A stretch of 64,000 nt of DNA from Chamaea fasciata (GCA_029207755.1 JARCOQ010000003.1:85641994-85705993), one strand, 5' to 3'. Positions 39,025 to 51,884 are shown, counted from the stretch's first letter. Made by a program: numbers and translations. The notes: generated by a model not told the origin, from the sequence alone.

Positions 39025-42000
39025 GATTGGACAATCCTGTTAAAACCCTGACTCACAGCAATGGTCCCTGTGGCTAATATAAAAGGGATTATATTGCTCT
39101 AACTTCTTCGGGAGAAATCTTTTTTTTTTTTCTGTTGGTTGCTGCATCATGGGACTGTAAAACTTGCTTTGCCATTCTGTCCCAAAATGTAGTCACTCTC
39201 CTGCCATCCTGTCCTTAGAAGGAAGTTCAAGCACCTTTAGACGGGTACTGGATATTATTCCAAAATGCTGCTTTCATTTTGCTTATTTAAAATTTGTATT
39301 TTCTTCCTGATCGAATCATTCTCACATAAGTAAAGTGTCCATCTCATAGCCTCAGTGTACCTACAAAGGGTATTTTAAAGAATTCCCATATTAAATGAAA
39401 AACCTTGCTTGCACAAGAATTGAATGACTTTTGTCTTGCCATAATTGCTGCTACTGTACTGATATTTCCAGTCACTGATGAAGGACACTTTCTTGTTTAA
39501 TTGCATCATAAGTGGTTATTTTTGTTCCTGACATTGTGTGTGCAAGTATACAGACATATTGTAGCAAAAAAAAAAAGGCTAAAAGATAGAAAACTAAAAG
39601 GAGTGAAGTAATAAATAACTTGGCACTAAATATGCATACCTTAAAAACTTTATTTTGCTCTTGGTATTGTCTGTCTAAACTAGTGGCATTTTCAATGCAG
39701 CACATCAGGCAGCAGCACCTTCATTTTGGATAATTAGCTGGAAAATTTCAATTTTGATTTCATTTTTCTGTTCATTCATTTTGTTATGGAGTTTCTGAAT
39801 CACAAATTTTGCACTATTCATGAATATTAATACTGGATATAAACCAGATATTGTAGGCATAGGAAGGTCTGTCTAGAAGGGTGGAATGTATAAGAAAAAA
39901 TATATTCACATATATACACTTTTTATTTTTCAGTAATAATTCTAGTGTTGCTTTTGTATGGATCTTAAAAAATACTATTGCCCATAATTCGCCATAACCT
40001 ACTTTTCTGAGATCACGCAAAATGATTAAATATGGCTTTTAGGGATTTTAAACCTTACTCATGCTTTTCTGATAATTTCTTTAAAACCGAAATCCATCAA
40101 CTAATAAATTCTACTCTTTAAATAGTCAAAAAATAGAACGTAATTAGAACACCACACAGACCATCTAAATAAAGAAGAATTTTCATGCAATTTTACTTTT
40201 TACCTTTTTGTCACTTACTTTGATGATGAGCTAGGAAGTATGAAAGTATGCCCTAATGAAAATAAAAGAAAAAATACAATACTCCAGAGCATGGTAGAAT
40301 ATGACATATGCTTACATATGGAAAAATCCATGTTTCTCAGAAATTGGCAGTAAATTTTAAACTTTTGTTACTGAGCCAGGATTTTACTTTATATCATCAG
40401 AAATCAGTAAAAGATCCCCTGGGCCAAACACACGCTTTATTCTGATTTCACTTACTTAGCTGAATACCGTGCACTTTTTATTTTACCTTAGTTTGTTTGG
40501 GTTGTTTTTGGGGGTGGGTACTTGTTCATTTTTCTAACTTGGAGTTTGTGTGTTGTTTTTAACTGGGATTAAAGAACTCTTTATATTTAGGCATGTAAAT
40601 ACTGAAATGCAGTTATTTTTCTTTGGTTTGAGAAATCCTTCAGAATATGGCTTACCAATTTTTTTATTTTTTTTATTTCTTTATTTCTAAATTATTAATT
40701 AAAATTATTAAAATAATATTTAATAACATTGACAGGTTCTGACAGAATACTGTCAGAATTTTGGAAACAGTTCTACATTGCAGAATTAAGCAAAACTTTT
40801 GGCGCTATCATCAGTGGGAAAAGAGTCAAATTCTCTCTAATATATGTAAACTGCAAATGACCTGATCTGTTAGGCCCATGGATAAAATCACGTGTACCAA
40901 GCAGTTTCTCAAGACTGGCTCTAAAAAAGACTTTGTAGTGCCTGTGAACCACAAAGAAGTCACACTGGGCTATCAGACTGTTGATTGCATGAAAAATTTT
41001 CAGTGAATAATATCCTGCTTAATAGTAAACCTATCACCAACTAGATACTGACTCTCAATAAAAAAATGAAGGATTGTTCAGCAAACATAGTTTTTTGAAA
41101 AGCATTGTTTAAAAAAATTATTTTCAGCTGGCTACAGGCCAACACAAGAAATGTTGGTTTTACTGCAGAAGTTAATTGTGATTTGTACATAGAAAAACTA
41201 GAAAAGTGAAAATATAATAGCAAGCCTTGAAACTTAACTATGAAAAATTGAAAATTGTCTTATCCAAAATATCTTTCTTTACCTGCACGTATCTATTCCA
41301 AGGTGTATTTACAATTTATGCTTACCTTTACACAAATACATATACATGACCTGCATTAATAACTTCATTAGTAATTTATGAATGATCATTAAGTTTTTCA
41401 TAAATATTATACACATCTGCCTTCTTAGAATTATTTTTCAGTAATCTACAATCTTTGAAAAGTGTCTAAAATTTTCAGATATAAGATGAAACCATTATCT
41501 TTATCTAGGAGTCCTGAGTAATATTCATTTCAATCAACACTATGCAATGAGTTATGCAGCACATTATGTAGAAATAATTATAGTGGTTTTAGCTCTGACA
41601 GCATTTTATTTGTCCTCTTGCACAAGAAGAGTTAATCTAATATACGAAATAGAAAATTTAAATGAAATGCACTATCCATCACTCCTGTGCAATTTTAATG
41701 AGCTTTATTTATCTGAGATGAAGAAGCAATGCCAGAATTACATAACATTGTGGATAGATTTTGAACTGAAATGAACTAGTTTCAAACTGAAATGAACTGG
41801 AACAAAGGACACTAGTGAAATGCCTAGTGCCAACACCTCCTATCAATCAAACCAAACCTTGAAAGACAAAGATATTGAAATGTTACAAAGAAAGTATTTT
41901 ACATTTTTCACCTGCTGCATTGGTTCAAATATTTGTCTTATTAAATGTAGCTGAGTCTTCTTCCTATTTTACACTTGGATCTTTGTTTTACATGAAGAAT

Positions 42001-42071
42001 GCTTATGTCTATCATGTGGAAGACTTTCATTTCCTCTGTGGGCAAAACTACCTTCACAATGTTTCTCTTAC

Positions 42072-42266
42072 CTGCACCCCATCAGATGCAGGGATATAAC
42101 TTGCTCTTTTAAATGTGTCTGTAACATTTCTGAGAATTTCCACAGAAATTAGAAGGTCTCCAGCATAAAAATTTTTCCTCTGTGTTAGATCCAATAGGGT
42201 CTTGGTTACTTGGGACATGCCATCACCAGCCAACATCCTCTGACCCTTGGCAAGGTGCTCTTTAAT
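42072..42266 (-). CDS. ADGRB3: ADGRB3 exon: GAIN subdomain A
   Basis: This exon is 195 nt, exactly 65 codons, in phase 0 at both ends. It opens with [19 protein letters not shown], continues [19 protein letters not shown], and ends [19 protein letters not shown]. It encodes the first helices of the GAIN domain, the fold that performs or supports autoproteolysis in adhesion GPCRs. An N-V-T glycosylation sequon is present. The acceptor is TTTCGTTACAG and the donor CAG/GTAAGAG, both strong. Because the exon is symmetric, skipping it would keep the frame but remove a large piece of GAIN subdomain A. Introns of 14.8 kb upstream and 6.4 kb downstream flank it. Confidence 0.97.
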
Positions 42267-42366
42267 CTGTAACGAAAGAAAAACACTATTATCAGAACCA
42301 ACTTTACTGAGAAAAGTGTATGATAAATTCTAAACACCTGCCAAAACATTAAATGTAAAAACTAGT

Positions 42367-42399
42367 TTAAAAAAAATCCCGTTAAAAAAAATCCCGTTA
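42367..42399. repeat. 15-bp tandem duplication
   Basis: The unit TTAAAAAAAATCCCG occurs twice head to tail, about 100 bp upstream in the transcript of the 195-nt exon. It looks like a recent slippage duplication. Confidence 0.75.
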
Positions 42400-43139
42400 A
42401 AGACAAGACTAAATAGTAGTCGATAGTGATAGAAATATTATTTTTATCAGAGCATCATTGATTTTATACTGAAAGCTTCTGAACTTCTTGTGTTTCACAC
42501 ATTTGCTTCTTGGAACTCTACGGGCTGGACTGCAGCTTTAATTTGTTGTCATGATGCATCAAGGAACAGCCCTTCCTCAGAAGAACATCTGTACAACCAC
42601 AGCTGCCCCTCATTTACCAACTAAGACATCTGAAAGGAATATATGCTAAGGCAGTACTTGTTATAATCTAATTTATAGTAGGAGAGAAGACCTTTCACCT
42701 CTGCCAGCCCAGCTTGGCTAGTCAGTGCGAGACGGGTGGTTCAGTTGGAAGCTGGTTATGGTGCTCTCTTCTGTAACACTAGCACAAAGGTGTTAACTTG
42801 GAACAATCCTGTTTGCTTTTTCCAAGAAACGTAAATTAAATTATGAATAGCTCCTGTGTATCTGCCAAAAGAGCATACTTTAGCAGTAGCTCTCCCAGCA
42901 GATGTGTTCAGGGCTAGTGATCCAGAACAAACATGCTCAAAGTACCCTCCTGATAAGAGCCTGAAGTTGTGGATCTGGTTATTTCTCAAAGCTGACTCAG
43001 GATCCCAGGAAGATGCATAGAGTAACACAAAGACAGGACAAGGCTAAAAGAAAGTGCACATGGGTTAAAAAACCTATTTTTTAAATACATAATAATTTAT
43101 GCATAAAAGCACAAGGTATTCTGAATTGAAAACTAAAAT

Positions 43140-43210
43140 GTCATAGAATCATAAAATATCCTGACTTTGAAGGTTTTTAGATAGAAGAGAATTACCCAAG
43201 ACAGACCTCA
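43140..43210 (-). mobile_element. CR1 3'-end fragment, reverse
   Basis: TCATAGAATCATAAAATATC followed by CTGACTTTGAAGG is the reverse of a CR1-type octamer tail and preceding sequence. It is short and diverged. Confidence 0.6.
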
Positions 43211-43344
43211 CTCTAAGCAGGAGGGCTGAAAATACTATGCAACTGGCAACAAAAATGTTGTCACAGTCTTTAAAAATGTATCTTCAATTGCTTTTTAACT
43301 TGCCTTATTACTGACATATAGAGGGAAAAATTATTAATGTAACA

Positions 43345-43405
43345 TATAGTTGAACTAGATGATACTGAAAGTCTCTTCCAACCTTGATGATTCTGTGATA
43401 ATATG
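43345..43405 (+). mobile_element. CR1 3'-end fragment, forward
   Basis: TTGAACTAGATGATACTGAA, then CTCTTCCAACCTTGATGATT and CTGTGATA, match the CR1 terminal consensus. Together with the reverse piece 140 bp to the left it makes two tails pointing in opposite directions. Confidence 0.8.
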
Positions 43406-43614
43406 GCAGTGATGTGGAAGGAAGAGTGTAAAGATACTTTTTGGCACTTACAGATCTCCACTGACACTTTGTGGCAATATGAATGCATTCATTATATAAA
43501 ATAATATATAAGAATTCACTATATAATAGAAGTGTTTAAAAGGATTCAAAATAACTCCCGTGAAAGCAATTAAAGTAAATTCAATCATCCTCTGATGTAC
43601 TAATTCTAAGAAGT

Positions 43615-43634
43615 GGGGGGGGGGGGGAGGGGGG
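43615..43634. repeat. Poly-G tract
   Basis: Thirteen G, one A and six G on the plus strand (template of ADGRB3). It is a strong candidate for quadruplex folding and for length variation. Confidence 0.85.
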
Positions 43635-45557
43635 CTTTGTCATGCTGTTGGTTCATAATTTGGTTACATTCTCAACCAGTGGTCAGACAAACCAGATATA
43701 CATAACACAGCTGGGGCTGGGCAAAGTGGCTGCTTCAGGCTTCCTTCATGGCCTTAAATCATCTTTAAGAGCGGCTGGGGATTGTTATGGACCACAAGTG
43801 CCTTAACATACCCCTAGAAATACTTGAGAACTGAGAGAATACCTGCCTGCTGCATCATGGACAGGGAGTGAATCTATTCCATACCATGACTACAGAGGTA
43901 CAAGCATAATAGTAGTATTAATATTTAGGAAAAAATCAGTGAGAACTAAGACCATTAATTGCTTTGTTTGGTTGGTTGCATTTTTTAAACAAATGTTTCA
44001 GCAGAAATACCCCCCTTGGTCTTCAGAGTACTGCAATACTTAAACAGGAAAAAAGCTTGCTTGCAGAAATAATTTTGTGCAGTTTCTATTCCTTTTAGAA
44101 GGAGATTTTGGACATAATTGTGTATGAAAATAGTAGTGAAGGAAAAGGTGGGAGAATGAAGGGAAATTAATTTCCGTAAATTCAGGAATCTGATATTGTA
44201 CACATAACATTATGAACTACTTTCTTGGGAACAAGTGAAAGCAAACACGAACTTGATTTGTTCATTTTTGCTGAGAAAATTTTCTTGTGAAATGTTGCCA
44301 TTTGCCTCATCTGCTCACACATTGTGTCTCAGTAGCAAGTGAAAAGAGCATCAGCCAGCAGAGTAACACTAAGAGCAGAACTTTTGCTTTAACTCATCCA
44401 CCTGTTCCTTACACCAGAACGTTTCCAGATTTTGAGGATTAACAATACTGAGTGTACCTTTAGTCAAGCCCAAAAGACATACCACATAAAAGACTGTCCA
44501 TATAGCTGAACTCCCAAATCTAATGTGTGCCTCAGAATGTACTGTGTGAAAGGCATCACAAAACTTGAAGGCAGGGTTTAAGTGAGAAAAAAGATATTCT
44601 TTTAATACCAGTAATAACAACAATTAATGAGTCCTCATAAAAACTGCTGTGCTGTTACGCCTCTATAAACACTGGTAGGAAAGGCTGTTGAAGGCTGTTG
44701 AACTATTCAGCAAGTTATTTTGTAGTGCATTATTCTGCTTTCTTTTGCTTTATCTGTATGTTCACCTCCCATTTGTTTTTCCATGCTCCTAAAAGACTTT
44801 AAATACACATTTTAAAGATGGCAGGGGCCAAGTTGTTGATGGTTTTGGGACACACAGAGATCTGGGACAAAGCCCACAGAAGTCTTGGCCTCAGCTGCTC
44901 TTGGACTGCAAATAATAAATTGAAATGATCCTACTTTTGACTGGTTTTTATACTTTCAAACAAGTAAAACCCTGGTTTTTTATTGCAGATCTCAAAAAAC
45001 ATAAGTGGGAGATGTAGTACGGCCTTAATGCTTTCAGGAAGACATTTTGGTTGCTCTTTGGACACAGTGATGAAAAAGGTCTAGCAAGTGCCCACAATGT
45101 CACAGGACTAAGTTATTACAGTTATTATACCTGCTTCAAAAGTAGCCAGGGTTGTGATGCAAGTGGTTCAAAGTATCTCAGAATTTACTGGCTCTTAAAA
45201 ACTACAGCTCAGTTTGGAACTATTTTTTGTTAAATTGCATACTCAGAAATCTCAATTTCCCAGCCCAAGGATCCTTTCTCCCTCATACACACCACTCACA
45301 CACAGCTCCAAGAGCATCTTTCTTTCCATCCTCTCAAGCTCCAGCATGGAAGTTTCTTTCCCTCTCCAGTCCCACACTGCCTTAAGTTAGACTAGCAGCC
45401 TATCCTTAGAAACAGCACAAGAAAACAGAAGGTTACAGTGTGTTTAACTAAGAAAAGTGGTGAAAATTAGAGTTAATTAAGAGAAGTTTTTTCTAAGACC
45501 AGCAAGGAATGTGCAGGGGAAAATTAACAGCCTCTTTTTTATCTGTTTATTATATAA

Positions 45558-45599
45558 TGTATTTTCTTGTTGTAAAACAGCTCACAACAAGAAAATACA
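45558..45599. repeat. Perfect inverted repeat, 16-bp arms
   Basis: The left arm 45558-45573 (TGTATTTTCTTGTTGT) and right arm 45584-45599 are exact reverse complements around a 10-nt loop. It is intronic. No flanking direct duplication or known element was identified. Confidence 0.8.
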
Positions 45600-47199
45600 A
45601 CTTTAAAATCACTCAGTTGATGTAAACTGGCACAATACCATTAAAGCCACTGAGGATGTTCATATTAGTATAAGTTGAAGGTACTGAAATGTTGCACAGC
45701 TATCAAAGTAATCTTTCTGCACGAAAATACAAAATATTTTCATCAGTAGTTACTATAATGTCTTTCTCACCATACTGCCTATTTTCTGTGCTACGGTCAC
45801 TGTGATATTATGCACTGCCCAAGAAAGCTATTTTAGTCACCACTTTAGGTCCTTGTAGTTCCCTGTATGAAGGTCATTTTTTAGTGGTCTTACAGGCAGG
45901 GTCATTAAAAATAAAGTTTATGAGCCGAGAGATAGTGAAATGAAGCAGCTGTTAAACTGACACTTCAGTTGTCAGTCCAGCCCTTATCTGCCTGCACTGT
46001 ATGGCTGCATACTTGAAAAATTACTGAAATGTTTAACTGGACTTTGACTCAGGGTCCAGCTGCCTTTGTCCCCCAGTTTATCAGAAAGTATGATATAGTA
46101 AAAATGCCTCCTTACAAAGTCAGATCTTCTAGGCTGTCGGCATTGGAGTACAATTCATTACTGCATAGTAATTACTGCAAACTTAGCAGCTAGATGTGGT
46201 TTAAAAGAACAGAAAACAATGAACTCTCAAGAAACCTATAAAAGACTGAAAAGAATTATTAATTTGAAGAGTAACTACACCATCAACCATTTTTAATTAT
46301 TTTTTAAGATGATGTTGGATTCATGGCCAGGTATTACTAATGATGTCATTAATGCATTTTATGGTAGGGGGAACTATAAGAACCCAAATTAGTAAGCCTT
46401 ATACAGAAGTGAGAAAAGATCATTTGAAATAAAAATACATCCTGAAATTGCTCATAATCTGCAAACCACTTTGCTTTTCAATTTCAGAACTCAATGCTAA
46501 TATTTTCCAAAATACAGTGCTCTTTAGATGTAGAAATTGAAATAATGTTCACACCACATCTGTAATGTGATGTCACTGTTCATAATTGACAAAATCTTCA
46601 TTACAGGCTTTTTTTTCTGATATTCAATAGATAGTCCTTCAACTGTTTTGGCACAGAACTTTATTTTCGCTCAATATAATAAAGTATTTGCAATTTATTT
46701 GTCTATTTTCAGGCTGTTTCAGTGTTTGAGAATATAATTTAATCTATCTTTCAAAAGAAACAGAGTAAGGTCTGTACACTTTCAGGTATACATTTAAATA
46801 TTAATAACCTAATGTCATGCCAGCAGTATTTTCTTTATATTCAGTATTTTATGAAAGACGGGGCTCAAGCAATACAAAGTAAATTTCCACTTTTTCATCA
46901 GTGAAATTAGTTAGTAGTCTCAATTTTAATCACGATAACACACTAGTAAATAAACATTTTGTGCACAGAAGGCAGCAATCATATATTCCCTTTGTATACA
47001 GCAGAAAAGGGAAAAGGTAATTTGTATACATTGTGTAAAGGAAGATTAAGGATATAAATTAAGGAAAACTTTACAACTGTAAAGGAAAGGATGTACAGTT
47101 TACCTGAACAGACTATGCAGACTTCCATACTGGAGGGCTTAGTAACAGCCAAGAAAAATAAAAAGCTGGAATAACACAAGTATAGCTGATTCTGATGGG

Positions 47200-47260
47200 A
47201 CACAAGTTTGGGCCGGATGATCTCATTAATTTCCTCTCAGTTCTGTAATTCTGTAACACA
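47200..47260 (+). mobile_element. CR1 3'-end fragment, weak
   Basis: GGGCCGGATGATCTCATTAA and then CTCTCAGTTCTGTAATTCTG resemble a degraded CR1 terminus (GGACTAGATGATCT to GATTCTGTGATTCTG). Too short and diverged to be sure. Confidence 0.5.
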
Positions 47261-47502
47261 TCCTTGCAAATGTTCTGAAACCCCAACTAAAGCCTCCTAT
47301 AATTTACCCCAACCAGAAAAGTCAATGTTTAAGGAGTGCCCTGAAACTGAACTTTAGCCTTCCTGCATTTTTGTCATCATGGTGTGCAATCTTCTGAACC
47401 AAGTTTTTGCAGAAACTGTGCTTCTATCTGTGCCTCTGTGCACTAAGCTGAAATCACTGTAACCCAATGCTTTAAGGAATTTCTTCAAAATGTATTTAGA
47501 CT

Positions 47503-47523
47503 AAAAAAAAAAAAAAAAAAAAA
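47503..47523. repeat. Poly(A) tract
   Basis: A run of 21 A. No retrogene or SINE body is recognisable next to it. Confidence 0.8.
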
Positions 47524-47931
47524 GGATCACTTCATTATTTCAAAAAACAGTCGTTCCACTGTCATATACTTCCAAATATTTTTAAGCAAACTGTTCCTTA
47601 AAATAGGGATTTGGCTTTAGAGGAAAGAAGGTGGATTAATTACACAGAATCCTTTGCTGTTTTAGACATTAATCTCAGGCAAAATTAATATCTGCACAGA
47701 TGAAATTGCATGTGCTCTTCCATATGTGATCAGGTTTATAGAAGAATCTTTGAAAAAAATCTAGTATGGGTGAAGGTCAAAAATGTTTTTAGAAGAATGT
47801 GAACATCTCAAAGGAATGTTTCCCTCTTTCTGCATTTTTTTTTCTGCCCTCTTTTATGAGACTCCTACTATTTTGTTCAAGAGATTTTTTTTACCATGTT
47901 AGGCCATTACATAATTTCCTTTTTTAATCAA

Positions 47932-47961
47932 AATCATCATCGTCATCATCATCATCATCAA
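47932..47961. repeat. ATC microsatellite
   Basis: (ATC)n with one GTC interruption, about 30 bp. Confidence 0.8.
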
Positions 47962-49106
47962 TATTGTCAATTCTAATCCTTGAGCTATAGGCATTAAATA
48001 GGTAACAGAGAGAAACTAATTATACATTTTCAGTATTTTGATGTGTGCATGGATCCAGCAAAACATTTTAATGAATATTTTGAATAGATAAGACTGCTCT
48101 CAGTAGAATAACAGATGAGTCTCGGGATTAGGAATGAATAATCATTGAACAAATCACTCTTTTTTCTTATACTTATTTTTGTTTTTGTTGATCAGGCCTT
48201 GCATTATGATTTTATTAAGTACTGCTCTTAAATGTTCCAATTATCTGTGATTAAATTCTGCTCACGTTGGCATGTTGTGTGAGAGATCTTGTTGTTGTTA
48301 TTGTTGTTTCTGTTTTTAACCAGAGGGCATGTCTTCAAGATTTGTGTTATCTGTGTATAATGCAACCTGACAAGAGCAAGAGTTGAGAGGAAAAAGAGAA
48401 TGACGACTCTGAGAGGGTTGTTTTAATTTTATGACAGACATAACATTGCCTGGGGTAAAGTCTCCTGGTTCTCCATACTGACTGAATGGCTAAGGGTACA
48501 GGTCACAAAGGGATGTACTAAAAATGAGTTGTCTTTCATTTTTTATGCTACATGGTCATCCTTGTAAGTATATGTCTCTAAACAATAAAGCTCTGTTAAA
48601 AGCTTCAATTGAAATGCTTACTTGATTTTAACCAATTTCTATACATATTTCATTTTGCTTTTAAGCAGTCATTTCCTTGACACTCACTTTCATTTGCAGG
48701 ACAAAGCAAGAAGTTTTTTTTAAAGAAATTAGCATTATTTGGGAGCCCTAATTTCTGCATGGCTGTGCTGCATAAAGTAATAAGCAAGAGAAAAATCCTT
48801 TGACCCTCATATACTTAATGAACCATGGTGGGGGAATGCAGCAAATTAAATAGTGGACAAAAAAGCAAGGGTATGATTGTAAGTGTAAGATGCTGTGACC
48901 ACTTCTTTTTTTGTCTCCTGCCGCCAAGCCAAACTCTTGCAGTCATTTCACAGCTAGTTCCACATTCAGTTGGAGTGAAGGTTCCAGCAGTTCTGGTAGA
49001 CTTTAAGGGAAAATTAGATGAAATCTTCCTTTATTGAGCTTTTAAATGGATTTTTTATTGTTTTACCTCTGGCCATGCCCTAGTGAAGTTCATCTGTGGC
49101 TGCAGT

Positions 49107-49159
49107 GTTGGTTGGTTGGTTGGTTGGTTGGTTGGTTGGTTGGTTGGTTGGTTGGTTGG
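49107..49159. repeat. (GGTT)n microsatellite, about 13 units
   Basis: A perfect GGTT tetranucleotide array of about 53 bp. In the ADGRB3 transcript it reads (AACC)n, which is complementary to the (UUGG)n read from 60769-60814. The open frames through it (repeated Gly-Trp-Leu-Val) are artefacts. Confidence 0.95.
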
Positions 49160-49512
49160 GAATATCAGTGTGATCAGGGAACACTCATCTGCTCACTACT
49201 GCAGAAGACACAGCAGCAGCAGCAAATACAGGACCATATTTCATTTAACACACACATTGATCTTCCGTAAATACGTCTGTTCCAGACATGGAAAAATTAT
49301 TATGGACCTTAAAATTACAGTGGGGACTTTTCTTTGAATTTAACAAGTAGGATTGGTTGTCTATTAAAAAACAGATTTTCAAAAGCAGAAAGGAAGAAAA
49401 GGAGCTCTTCAGGTTGAGTAAAGCTGTGACGTGCTTGTGCAGAAAATCAGACAATTGTTTTTTCCTACTGTATAGCATCTCTAATATTGAGATGCATGTA
49501 TATGTTGGCAAG

Positions 49513-49885
49513 ATCACATAATCATAAAAGTATTTATTATTTAGGTTGGAAAGGACCTTTAATAGCATCAAATCCAACCGTTATCTCAGCACTGCCAAAT
49601 CCATCACTAAACTATGTCCCCGAGTGCCACACCTGTATGTCTTTTAAATACCTCCAGGATTTGAGGCTTGACAATCTTTTCCAGGAAGAACTTTTCCTAA
49701 TATCTAGTCTAAAGCCTCCCTGGTGCAACTTGAGGTAATTTTCTCTTATCCTGTCACTTTTTACCTGGGAGAAGAGATCTCCTTTCAGGTAGTTGTAGAG
49801 TGCCCTCACCATCAAGTCAACAGTGATAGGAAATTCATTAGCTTTTTTTCCCTGAAGTTTTAATCTTCTCCTGTGTAGAATGGGA
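49513..49885 (-). mobile_element. CR1 LINE fragment
   Basis: On the plus strand it runs from a reverse tail (AATCATAAAAGTATTTATTA) through TTAGGTTGGAAAGGACCTTT and ATCAAATCCAACCGTTATCT to TCAGGTAGTTGTAGAGTGCC. On the minus strand the last part encodes ALYNYLKGDLFSQVKS and FRLDIRKSSSWKRL, the CR1 C-terminal region. It is 5'-truncated and in the same orientation as the gene. Confidence 0.9.
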
Positions 49886-50189
49886 AAATGGCAGTGAGGC
49901 AGAAGAAAACTCACAATCTCTTGATCAGTTGCTCTCTGATGAAAGAAAAGTTTGTCATCCTCCAGACAAGATAACGGAAAGTGGCCTTACAAGGGAATTG
50001 AGGAAAGGGAAGTACCTGCCTATCAAAAGCTGTGAAGCTGAAGAGGAATAGCTGGCATATATCAACAAGAGTATAGACTGAGGAAGAACAAAAATGTTGT
50101 TTTTGAGGCCTCTGCATTCAAATCTATAAAACTAAGCCTGGCTGCTTTGCTCTGCAGCTATATAAAAAGAAATGAAACACTAAAGTAGC

Positions 50190-50204
50190 AAAAAAAAAAA
50201 AAAA
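50190..50204. repeat. Poly(A) tract
   Basis: About 15 A, with no element identified beside it. Confidence 0.7.
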
Positions 50205-50699
50205 GAGCAGTAAATTTTTTAGGAGGAAGCCTTTCATTCCCCAGAGTACAGCAGTCATTTCAGTGAGGAGTACATGGACAGGCTGATACGCTGCCCTTGT
50301 AATATAATTTGGAGAAACAAAATCATCTCTAATGAGCTGCAGCTGAGCAAATCATTATTCACCTCAAAGCTCTTTTTTATCAAATTATATTTTAGCCAAG
50401 CACTTGCAAAATTGTGAATAACGCTGCTGTGGAAAAAGTTGAAACAAAATTATAGTATGAGCAGAAGCAGCAGAAATGCATTTTTATGGCTATATTATTA
50501 GTTTGGTATGTAAAGATTCACCTGCATAAGTTCCCATGATCCTTTGTAAGTGCTAATATTTTGACATCAGTGTGATAATTCATATGTAGATTTTTTCCTT
50601 CCTAACTCTCAAGAGTTAGGAGATATTTTAGTTTTCCAACTTTCTGATAAAAAGCAGCCCATTTTGCATGAATTCATGTTGTATTAGGCGTTATATCAC

Positions 50700-51135
50700 A
50701 AAAAGTGGCACTGTGTTCTGGGACCCCGAACAAAAGAAGGGCATAGACCTGTAGGAGTGAGTCCAGAGAAGGACTATAGAGATGATGAACCACCACTCCT
50801 ATGAGGAATGGCTGAGAGAGTTGGGATTATTCAGCTGGGGAGAAGGCTCTAGAAAGATTTTATAGTAGCCTTCCAGTACCTTTTTACAAGACCGTGTACT
50901 GACAGGACAAAGGGGAATGGCTTCAAACTGAAAGAGGGTAGATTTAGATTAGATATTAGGGAGAAATTCTTTACTGTGAATATGGTGAGGCCCTGGAACC
51001 AGTTGGAGAAGTTGTGTGTTCCCTGTCCCTGGAGGGACCTGATCTTCTGAAATGTGCCTTGCCTATGGCAGGAGGAATGGAACTAGATGTTTTTTTAAGA
51101 TCCTTTTCAACCCAAACCACTGTATGATTCTATTA
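50700..51135 (+). mobile_element. CR1 LINE fragment with 3' end
   Basis: It runs from a WDPEQKKGIDL-like segment (TTCTGGGACCCCGAACAAAA) through TCCTATGAGGAATGGCTGAG and GAAATTCTTTACTGTGAATA to TTTTCAACCCAAACCACTGT and ATGATTCTATT. It is 5'-truncated, with frames broken. It is oriented opposite to the 49513 copy about 0.8 kb away. Confidence 0.9.
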
Positions 51136-51463
51136 AATTGCTGCCTTCTTTTTATCAGAGAAACTAAATATAGAATTTCATCATCCAGGTTAGAAAACTG
51201 TGCTACACAGGTTTATAAAATGCTCTGTATTAGCAGAGATTTTCTGATACTATTGAAGATGTCTTTCAGGAACCAAGTTTCTTGATAACAGCCTTTAGTC
51301 TTCGATCATTATTTATGAGTGTAGTTCAAATCCCTTCCAAACTAGAGCGTCCAAAAGAAATGTAGAGGAAAACTCACTTTAGGCAACAGGGATATTTCAG
51401 TGTGTGGTAAGACAATAATATGTTACTAATACTTTTCTAAGCCGATCCCATACAAAATTATGC

Positions 51464-51508
51464 TGTTTTGTTGTTGTTGTTGTTGGTTTGTTGGGGTTTT
51501 TTTTTTAT
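51464..51508. repeat. TTG-rich simple repeat
   Basis: A (TTG)n run followed by GGTTTGTTGGGG and a T tract. Confidence 0.7.
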
Positions 51509-51838
51509 TCAATAAATCCTATTGCTTAGTATGAAGGCATAACAGAGTAGAAAACAGAAATAACCTATGTATTCAAGTATTTCCTCAATTTTCACAAAAT
51601 CAATTTCTAATGCTCCATGGTAAGATTTTATGTATTAATGGTTTTCATTAAAAATGGTCAGAAAAGCTTCAATATTCAGTTCCTAAAAAGCTCATAAAAT
51701 GTGAAATCTCATTGTTCTTCCACACCTAACTATTTTATTCTCATTTTAGTTTTTTTCATTAGCCCCCATTCATCTTTTCTTTCCTGTATTTTACATTTTG
51801 GACAATTGGGGATGAGGAGAGTGGTTTCTCATTTCAAT

Positions 51839-51884
51839 TAGTTTAGTTTAGTTTAGTTTAGTTTTGTTTTGTTTTGTTTATTTT
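51839..51884. repeat. (GTTTA)n / (GTTTT)n repeat
   Basis: Pentanucleotide array: about five GTTTA units passing into GTTTT units. Confidence 0.85.

Larger units (their letters stand above)
35665..42071 (-). other. ADGRB3: ADGRB3 intron, 6.4 kb
   Basis: AT-rich intron. It includes a 21-bp palindrome at 38921-38941 (9-bp arms around CTA), a G-rich run near 38999-39024 and a duplicated 20-bp motif at 41763-41801. No CR1 copy or exon was recognised. I see nothing else. Confidence 0.88.

Noticed and set aside
42705..42765. tRNA-like A-box sequence (GGTGGTTCAGTTGGAAGC)
   Set aside because: No B box at the expected distance and no cloverleaf could be drawn.
49046..49337. Gly-Trp-Leu-Val repeat open frames
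   Set aside because: Translation of the GGTT microsatellite; not a protein.
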